Positions 59,501 to 64,000 of a DNA stretch of 64,000 bases are shown here, one piece after another; position 1 is the first letter of the stretch; the number at the start of each line of letters is the position of its first letter. The stretch spans positions 36,001 through 100,000 of the forward strand of contig JAUJYZ010001453.1 of assembly GCA_033675265.1 (NCBI GenBank). The letters are read 5' to 3'. Position numbers and translations under genes: made by a program. The notes under the pieces were generated by a model. The model was not told where the DNA came from, did no database searches, and saw nothing but the letters and a program-made list of their open reading frames with translations. The DNA is from Actinostola sp. cb2023. Its lineage: Eukaryota > Cnidaria > Anthozoa > Actiniaria > Actinostolidae.

Positions 59501-61595
59501 CTATTCAGCATTTATAAAACACAATGCGTCAATTTTTAAGATTTTAATCGATAAAAATCAAAATACAAAACAAATACTTTACAGAAGTCAAAACAGAAAA
59601 CAAATAAAGTATATTGTAGATGTTTTGACTCATGTTTAGTGAACATATCATGTTAAAATTTGCCAAAAAGAGCATTGTTCAGATTTGCCGAGCGCTTGTC
59701 GATGCCTTCTCGAAGGTAAAATCCGACTACTTCACGGAAAAGTGCACCATCTACTTGCGCCGCACATCGGTCCATGACGCTCAAAATTTCAAAAATTAGT
59801 TTCTCAGCGTACGTTCAAGTTAGACGACTGACACTTACAAAGTGTTTCGAGAATACGGTAAAGTTTAGGTATTCGAAGAAAAATTGAATTTTCACATCAC
59901 ATTGACAAAATTAGGGTCAAAAACGTATTTGTCACGTGACCGAGTTTCATACCTTGTGTAAATATACACATTTGCTGCGGGCGCATCCCGCAGGACGCAC
60001 ACAGGAAGCCCAACATAGGACATTACTCAGCACAGGGAACCCAACATATGTATTGCGCGCGCGCTTTACCACAGGGAACCCATCAAAAAAAAGACGCAAA
60101 TATCATTTTTTGAATTATTTAGTAGCCTCAAAAGCAATGGTTGGGCTGCCTGTGCGCGCGTTGGACATATGTTTCAACGAATTTCTAATGAATGTTCAAG
60201 GCTTGAAGAGCGTGCGGGCGGTGATAGCTTATAGCTTATGGGAACTCCCCCCCCCCCCCCCTCCCCTAGTTGGTTTGCCAGTCGCCGGCTCGACAGCTAC
60301 TGAAGGGAAGGGGACGTGGGTTATGCAGCATGGCTTTTGTTTCGAATTCCTTGAAAATGTTTTTCCAACGAACTTTCTCTTTAGATCGAGGCGTATGCAG
60401 GAACCATGTACGATGCCGTCTACCTGTACGCTATCGCTCTCAACGACACACTCAGCGAAGGAGGAAGCAAACGAGACGGAATACGCATCGCTAAGAAAAT
60501 GTACAACAGGGTTTTTGAAGGTACAGTGTGCCGGGTGTGGATTGAAACTACAGTCGACCCTCTATTTAGAGGTCACCACCGGAGAATTGGCAAGTGGCCG
60601 CTAAATAGAGGTTGGCCGCTTAAAAGAGGTTCGGGTGGGAACAGAAAGGGAGGACAGAGATACAAGATTGTGAAGGATTATACAGTCGAACCTCTGATTA
60701 AACGGCCTCTCAATAAGCATCCAAAAGAGTGCTTTCGCATTGTTTTACACCTCTATTAAGCGGCCTGTCTCTATTTAGCGGCCACTTGCCAATTCTCCGA
60801 GAGTTGCCGCTGAATAGAGGTTCGACTGTGCCCTGTCGAGAGCCCATGACTAAACTAGAGAACGAATCCCTATGGACCAATTATTGAAACGTACCTGATT
60901 GGTCAGCTCGTGATTATGCCACTGCTAAGGTTGAGATATATGTATTGTGTTTCGAATTCAGGCGTGGCAGGGACTGTCTATATTGACAGCATAGGTGACC
61001 GTGATCCTGACTACACGATACAAACTCTAATGAATGATCGATTTGAAGACATTGCTGACTACACTCGCTACAACGATAACTTTACTATGAGAGAAGGCGT
61101 AAACATCATCTGGCCAGGAGGAGTTCTAACGCCACCCAAAGACTCTCCTGAATGTGGATGGGAAGACGAGCTATGTGAAGACAAAGGTGCATGTAATAAA
61201 GGCCATTTGTTCTCCTTCTCCTTCTTTTCTCATCTCATTGTTTCGTTGTAAGATGAGTGTTGAGGGTATAGAATATAGAATGTAGCTGGCAAGAAGTGAG
61301 TGTGAGAGTCGTGTCTCCACTAGCAGTACTGCTATAAACACTGACACGTTAAAACATCAATTTTTTTTAAATATTTTTGAAATTTAGTTTTTAAATTGTT
61401 TTAAATTGTTTTGAATTTAATTTTAATTTATTTTAATTTATTTTAATTTATTTTAATTTTATTGATTTTTTGCTCTCCAAACATTGAAGTGTGATATTTT
61501 CTCTCTCCAGTCAGCAAGACCTACGTAATAATTGCTTCCTCTACTGTTTCGGGAGTCTTGTTTATCTGCACTTTTGCGTTTGTCTTTGTCTACCG
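47513..61595 (+). CDS. Receptor guanylyl cyclase, natriuretic-peptide-receptor-like (5' part, 7 exons)
   Basis: Exons: 47513-47957, 54219-54473, 55479-55590, 56780-56981, 60385-60520, 60962-61186, 61511-61595, all in phase, giving 486 residues and then a donor (ACCG|GTACGT), so the gene continues beyond the window. Residues 1-24 are a signal peptide (MNFHLFSVLLTSLFGIPWPS). Residues 25-460 form a type I periplasmic-binding/ANF-receptor fold: VTIAALAPMTGEWDVG, IPIAVEDINND, GGGCNHVCEYISLLAGKWNL, WKRVAIIAS, MYDAVYLYAIALNDTL and AGTVYIDSIGDRDPDY. Exon 7 encodes the transmembrane helix (YVIIASSTVSGVLFICTFAF). Kinase-homology and cyclase domains must lie downstream, so guanylyl cyclase rather than another ANF-fold receptor is inferred. 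The first intron is 6.3 kb and full of transposons. Ligand unknown. Confidence 0.8.
48231..49151. mobile_element. Four nested palindromic elements (Russian doll)
   Basis: Level 1: 48231-49151, GTAAACAAACCCAAATTTCT arms with TTTCATAACGGGTCA. Level 2: 48368-48995, GAAGAATTATGTCTTCGTGC arms. Level 3: about 48440-48912, TTTTGAAATACCACGAATGG arms, same family as 24556-24692. Level 4: 48712-48845, GATACGAATTTTATCT arms ending in ATATTACATGG. Each level is an inverted repeat containing the next. It lies in intron 1 of the cyclase gene. Confidence 0.85.
49330..49965. other. Intron 1 of the cyclase gene, nothing recognised
   Basis: No ORF longer than chance, no clear repeat structure. Confidence 0.4.
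49970..50412. mobile_element. Fold-back element with CACAGG modules in both arms
   Basis: TTTTAAAGTTCACTTCTATG and its complement CATAGAAGTGAACTTTAAAA lie next to TTTGGGCTTCCTGTGCTTC (50010) and GAAGCACAGGAAGCCCAAA (50354). A second palindrome is nested at 50265-50346, GGCTTCTGTCGAGTGATAAA with its complement. G-rich sequence (50165-50240) fills one side. Confidence 0.85.
51213..51396. mobile_element. Fold-back element with CGGCTAACGCAATGTT ends
   Basis: CAAATCGGCTAACGCAATGT pairs with ACATTGTGTTAGCCGAATTG; ACCCAATTCAGA and TTTTGGGAATA pair with their complements. Confidence 0.8.
51566..51915. mobile_element. CACAGG-module cluster (five to six modules)
   Basis: Modules: CACAGGAAGCCCGTC (51569), CACAGGCAGCCCAACCATTG (51697), TGGGTTTCCTGTGGT (51767), TTGGGTTTTCCTGTGC (51796), TTGGCTTTCTGTGTG (51824) and CACAGGGAGCCCAG (51901). 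GGGACGCGCCC-type GC-rich tracts lie between the last two. The right edge abuts the integrase remnant. Confidence 0.85.
51916..53051 (-). pseudogene. Zinc-ribbon plus rve-type integrase of a DNA transposon, broken
   Basis: Minus strand. The ATG at 53051 starts MFCSSCGEKITVQSAEYCPA with CGAKIEED, a CxxC-CxxC zinc ribbon. It continues as a helix-turn-helix-like region (KGYFHRGYRYQAIVGLH, RTLNRKLQEMDLKRRGN) to HID and G at 52582. A well-formed intron (G|GTGAGT to TAATAG|GA, about 52256-52581) separates the core YDKLKPYGFPIHGCICGYSR. The catalytic triad is visible: D in CHID, D in RSDCGSEN, E in SNQRIEGWW. Lesions are one missing base near 52880 and a one-base shift in SNNK/PKITAGL near 52150. The C-terminus is cut after RRSRSNW by a CACAGG module (51901-51913). 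Similar genes are common in cnidarian genomes (memory). Confidence 0.7.
53214..53870. repeat. 20-bp minisatellite GCGTTTATGTTTTGGGTTTT
   Basis: Thirty-three copies of a 20-bp unit with point variants (GTGG, TTGGG, TTCGG, TTATG for TTTTG). Not a multiple of three, so all three plus frames stay open and give Cys/Phe/Val/Leu-rich false ORFs. Flanked by CAGGGCCCTCT sequences at 53172 and 53997. Confidence 0.98.
53985..54045. repeat. Hairpin TCGTCCCCAGGGCCCTCTC
   Basis: TCGTCCCCAGGG with GCCCTCTC pairs with GAGAGGGCATGCCCTGGGGA with CGA. One arm recurs at 53163-53180 on the far side of the minisatellite, suggesting that the array lies inside a larger element. Confidence 0.7.
54551..55030. mobile_element. 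480-bp MITE with AATAAGCCAGTTCACGCTGT ends
   Basis: AATAAGCCAGTTCACGCTGT and ACAGCGTGAACTGGCTTATT are perfect inverted ends. The arms hold CATTTTGAATTGGGACAAAC and GATCACTTTGACTTGCCGTA. It lies 78 bp after cyclase exon 2. Confidence 0.93.
55051..55118. repeat. Perfect 68-bp palindrome centred on CACGTG
   Basis: Bases 55051-55084 are the exact reverse complement of 55085-55118, with no loop. The centre is TCCGTCACGTGACGGA. Confidence 0.98.
55125..55365. mobile_element. AGGGATGGACC MITE with poly-G
   Basis: AAGGGATGGACC at the left and GGTCCATCCCT at the right are inverted ends; a G run of about 25 follows the left end. The interior near 55290 (CACCTTTTCGTAGTTTCCC) matches the arm of 46661-46972. 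Confidence 0.8.
55852..56675. mobile_element. Element with about 100-bp TIRs carrying a RecQ-like helicase fragment
   Basis: The left arm from GTAGCCTGAATATCAGCC through GTCCAGTGACGTCATC is matched in inverse by TATGACGTCACTGGACACGA through GGCTGATATTCAGGCTA. Between them, minus strand 56186-56551 reads ITGLYSQQGKALYEFINRKN, then VYVNLLTGYGKSLIFEMAPR. This is the motif I (Walker A, TGYGKS) region of RecQ-type helicases, and the frame soon stops. It is a captured or decayed gene fragment, not an active helicase. Confidence 0.65.
56996..57205. mobile_element. CACAGG-module element, four modules
   Basis: CACAGGCAGCCCGCGCATTG (56997), CACAGGGATCCCAACATATA (57074), CACAGGAAACCCATCAAAAA (57112) and TTGGGCTGCCTGTG (57187). 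The first begins 15 bp downstream of the donor of cyclase exon 4. Confidence 0.85.
58003..58650 (-). CDS. Retroelement gag-like ORF (215 aa), family uncertain
   Basis: I chose the internal ATG (58650) because the 35 residues upstream look non-homologous. The N-terminus MGRDRKCPGCKISTKDHSFA with TPGKECQGP is a small zinc-binding motif (CxxC, H, C). Residues about 45-120 form an acidic, Ser-rich segment with a short coiled coil (VLSAVQALSSKVNSLQKEQE). The C-terminus (VPQHWPHSHL, then KFEELTLEEFVAGFGQIVLR) recalls gag-like ORFs of tyrosine-recombinase retroelements in cnidarian genomes (memory, unverified). No RT or recombinase is present, so it is non-autonomous or co-opted. Lies antisense to the cyclase gene. 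Confidence 0.45.
   Translation of the reverse strand: MGRDRKCPGCKISTKDHSFATPGKECQGPEQDTLSVDGDSAHESSHEPSLATVLSAVQALSSKVNSLQKEQEDLRKTVSAPGQTQSSDAVTVTDLRQMEGLANQVDRRMASLGLNMDESDSDSDTEPRRAHSNRLGKLKSGKEAKITSAVRVPQHWPHSHLSCSRAKGEVKFEELTLEEFVAGFGQIVLRSDLAEGEVTARLKHLVDVMYLNHSK
59980..60153. repeat. Best-preserved CACAGG-module cluster
   Basis: Order: CACAGGAAGCCCAACATAGG (60001), CACAGGGAACCCAACATATG (60033), CACAGGGAACCCATCAAAAA (60070), then AGTAGCCTCAAAAGCAATGG and the inverted TTGGGCTGCCTGTG (60140). Module starts are spaced 32, 37 and about 70 bp. GC-rich GCGGGCGCATCCCGCAGGAC precedes the first module. Confidence 0.9.
60549..60829. mobile_element. pogo-like MITE, CAGTCGAACCTCTATTTAG ends
   Basis: ACAGTCGACCCTCTATTTAG at the left and CTGAATAGAGGTTCGACTGT at the right are inverted ends. 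GCGGCC/TGGCCGCTAAATAGAGGT recurs inside, and a further TACAGTCGAACCTCTGATTA at about 60680 suggests two copies nested or fused. It lies 29 bp after cyclase exon 5. Confidence 0.8.
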
Positions 61596-61637
61596 GTACG
61601 TTATTGTATTGATAACATAAGTATAAAATAATACACC

Positions 61638-61786
61638 TAATTTCAAAAACGTTGTCCAAATAGCCAAATACGAATTCATTCAAAAAGACAAAAGAAACAG
61701 TTCAGCTTGAGTGCACTTCTTTTGTCTTTTAATGAAATGCTATTTGGCTTTTTTGATTATTATTGGACAACGTTTTTGAAATTATC
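61638..61786. mobile_element. Fold-back element AATTTCAAAAACGTTGTCCA
   Basis: AATTTCAAAAACGTTGTCCA and TGGACAACGTTTTTGAAATT are exact inverted ends, with ATAGCCAAATA and AAAAGACAAAAG also pairing. It abuts the Penelope-like fragment. Confidence 0.88.
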
Positions 61787-61799
61787 AGTAACGATTTAG

Positions 61800-62345
61800 A
61801 TGTACATAATGTTATAAATATAAAGGAAATTATGGCGACGTTTCGGTGTCGACTAGGCACCATTTTCAAGCGAAATGAGTAGAAAGTCAATGTCATCAAT
61901 TAAGAGTATAACAGTAAATTAGCATAGCACTAAGTAAATAGTTTGGCCCTTAGGGAATCAGATTGTACATTAAGAGTAGGTCGTCTTTCTCTAATTAACA
62001 GCATTTCATAGAGTAAACAATCAAATTTAGTCTTGCACTTTTTTAGGATCTTAAAATTATTATTAATGTCTCTTGGGACAATGTCATGATCCATCCTATA
62101 GTGTTTGCCGATGCTGGAAGACATGCCTTTGTGTTCTTCGATGCGCTCGTGCAGGTGTCTGTAGGTGTACCCCACATAACTCGCATCACACGAGTCACAT
62201 TTGAAATTATAAACCACTCGTTGTTGGTTGATGATGAGTGGTTTCTTTTCTTGCACTTTAAGCGATTCGTTTAGCTTACGGCTCACAAAGACTGGTTGTA
62301 CGGTGGTGTTTATCTTCGGCATGTCGATTTCGAAACAACGGAAAC
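61800..62345 (-). mobile_element. Penelope-like element 3' fragment with GIY-YIG domain
   Basis: The minus ORF 61930-62322 (130 aa) reads QRVVYNFKCDSCDASYVGYT, then YRHLHERIEEHK and DHDIVPRDINNNFKILKKCK. This is the CCHH-plus-GIY-YIG endonuclease end of Penelope-like retroelements: Y-V-G, then RxLxxRIxEH, and a late LLIRERRPTLN. The RT part is missing (5' truncation near 62345). Downstream, GGTGCCTAGTCGACACCGAA followed by ACGTCGCC is the typical PLE 3' motif. Confidence 0.75.
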
Positions 62346-62521
62346 AACGGAAACGCTTCTAATTTGCTTTTAAATACATAGATACTACTTCTGATACCTT
62401 TACCTGTGTTACTAGAGTCATCTACTTTCATTTTTTTGTTCAAAATATCCGGTATTTTTTAATGACATTTGATAACCGAACTGAGCCTTGTTTAAACTTG
62501 AATCAAGCGGCTAATAAGATA

Positions 62522-63060
62522 ATTCGAAGAGAATCTTCATTAATTAAACCGCTTGTTTGAGGCCTAAGTTATCTTTTGAATGTCCATTACCTGCCTTTTT
62601 CACAGCTGAAGTTATGATTTCAGAAAACCTGTTTTCCGCCATTTTGAATACACGAGCTGGACACAGGCAACCCACACTGTTAAAAACGATAAGTTTCCAT
62701 CCCCACCCCCTCCGCCGATATATTGTCATCAAGATTTTTATTTTATTTTTTATATCATTGTATTTATCCAATTTCGTATTATTTAATGTTTAATTTAATT
62801 TAATGTGAGCGTGATAACTGTACTTATGTATATATAGTTTCTGCTGACAAATAAATGTAGATGTAGAAGAAGGGTGTTTCCCGAGTCATTTTCTTCTTCC
62901 ATGATCGGCCCCACCTCTTTCAAAACAGAAAATGCTTTAAAAGTATAAATGATAATAATAATGAATACAAAAGTGAACATATATCACTGGGTGAAACAAT
63001 TAAAAGAGATAGGAGGGTCGGGAGGGTCGTGATTTGAATTGGCCTGAATATGTCGATTCT

Positions 63061-63096
<36 letters not shown>

Positions 63097-63491
63097 AAAA
63101 ATCCATCCCTGGTGCAAAACCTTGTATTTGGTGCAAGATGAAAACTCGGCAAGAATATTCTTGCAATATTTTATTGTTCAAGCTTTGTTTGAAGAATAAA
63201 AAGTGTAATAAACATTACATATTTTTTCTGTATACAGCGTTCTTTGTTTTTGTCATTGCCAATTACCAGATTTACCACTTATGTAATGGTTGCCTGTATC
63301 CAGATTGTTCTTGTATTCACTGAATGGCGGAAAACAAGTTTTTTGAAATCAGTGGTGGAATGTCAGTCTTTTAACTTCAGCTGTGAAAAAGGCAGGTCAT
63401 ATCGACTCGCAAAAAATATGAGATTGTATTATTTCGTTTCGTAATAGTCCACCAGTTGGTTTATACTAATTGTGGATGTGAGATGCGAATC

Positions 63492-63525
<34 letters not shown>

Positions 63526-64000
63526 TGCTCCCCCTCCCTCCTGGGGTAATCCACTTATGATTTGATAGCCGCAACCCTTCATTTATTGTATTCATTATTA
63601 TATCTCTTTTGAAAGAGGTGGGGCCGATCATGGAAGAAGAAAATGACTCGGGAAACACCCATTCTTCTACATCTACATTTATTTTGTCAGCAGAAACTAT
63701 ATACATAAGTACAGTTATCACGCTCACATTAAATTAAACATTAAATAATACAAAATTGGATAAATACAATGATATAAAAAATAAAAATAAAAATCTTGAT
63801 GACAATATATCGGCGGAGGGGGTGGGGATGGAAACTATCGTTTTTAAAAGTGTGGGTTGCCTGTGTCCAGCTCGTGTATTCAAAATGGCGGAAAACAGGT
63901 TTTTTGAAATCATAACTTCAGCTGTGAAAAAGGCAGGTAATGGACATTCAAAAGATAACTTAGGCCTCAAACAAGCGGTTTAATGAAGATTCTCTTCGAA
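62522..64000. repeat. Large inverted repeat, arms about 400 bp, running off the window end
   Basis: The left arm 62522-62925 (TTCGAAGAGAATCTTCATTA onward) and right arm about 63612-64000 (ending TGAAGATTCTCTTCGAA) are reverse complements at high identity. A third, degraded partial copy lies at about 63285-63400 in the loop (GGCGGAAAACAAGTTTTTTG). The loop has two poly-C tracts (63063-63094, 63493-63525). Modules GGACACAGGCAACCCACA (62653) and GTGGGTTGCCTGTGTCC (63851) are variants of the CACAGG motif. Confidence 0.93.

Larger units (their letters stand above)
57494..60153. mobile_element. 2.66-kb composite: inverted CACAGG clusters around a gag-like ORF
   Basis: The left cluster 57494-57670 and right cluster 59980-60153 are reverse complements over about 170 bp, each with four modules. 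Just inside, both ends repeat ACACAAGGTATGAAACTC and, further in, GCGGCGCAAGTAGATGGTGC with CACTTTTCCGTGAA (57733 and 59735, inverted). The interior holds the minus-strand ORF at 58003-58650 and about 1 kb of unrecognised DNA (58760-59720). It sits in intron 4 of the cyclase gene. Confidence 0.85.

Overview
This is nuclear DNA of an animal, not a prokaryote. Genes are split into many short exons with GT-AG introns. The intergenic and intronic space is full of satellites, microsatellites and fold-back (MITE-like) transposons. Gene content (VWA3-type ciliary protein, SUN-domain nuclear envelope protein, receptor guanylyl cyclase, a TNF-receptor-like membrane protein) and mobile elements (Penelope-like GIY-YIG, zinc-ribbon/rve integrase, RecQ fragment, gag-like ORF) suit a marine invertebrate. 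I favour a cnidarian such as a coral or anemone, but the window alone does not prove it.

Layout: 1-4170 is one end of a 43-bp tandem satellite that runs off the left edge. 4170-9240 is gene-poor: fold-back elements, a THAP-like exon remnant and a LINE 3' fragment. 9282-11266 (minus) is a three-exon single-pass receptor gene whose second intron holds a pure GGGAA pentamer array. 12724-37193 (plus) is a large gene of about 37 exons encoding three repeats of a linker plus VWA domain (VWA3A/VWA3B-like), with a ciliary X-box just upstream. 37939-45220 (plus) encodes a SUN1/2-like protein in 14 exons. 47513-61595 (plus, continuing past the window) encodes the extracellular domain and transmembrane segment of a natriuretic-peptide-receptor-like guanylyl cyclase. 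Its introns carry most of the larger mobile elements. 61800-64000 holds a Penelope-like fragment and one large inverted repeat.

The genes do not form a pathway. The VWA3-like gene is probably ciliary, SUN acts in the nuclear envelope, and the cyclase and TNFR-like proteins are surface receptors. The most unusual non-genic signal is a short module, CACAGGNAGCCCAA or its complement TTGGGCTNCCTGTG, found about 34 times in both orientations, often as three direct copies plus one inverted copy. Two such clusters face each other around a 2.6-kb composite containing a gag-like ORF. Other notable structures are Russian-doll nested palindromes, a tandemly duplicated splice acceptor, and a TGACGTCA core repeated across otherwise different MITE families. 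Two genes each need a one-base correction to read through, which may be assembly errors or real lesions. All exon boundaries were read by eye from splice consensus and reading phase; no transcript evidence was available.
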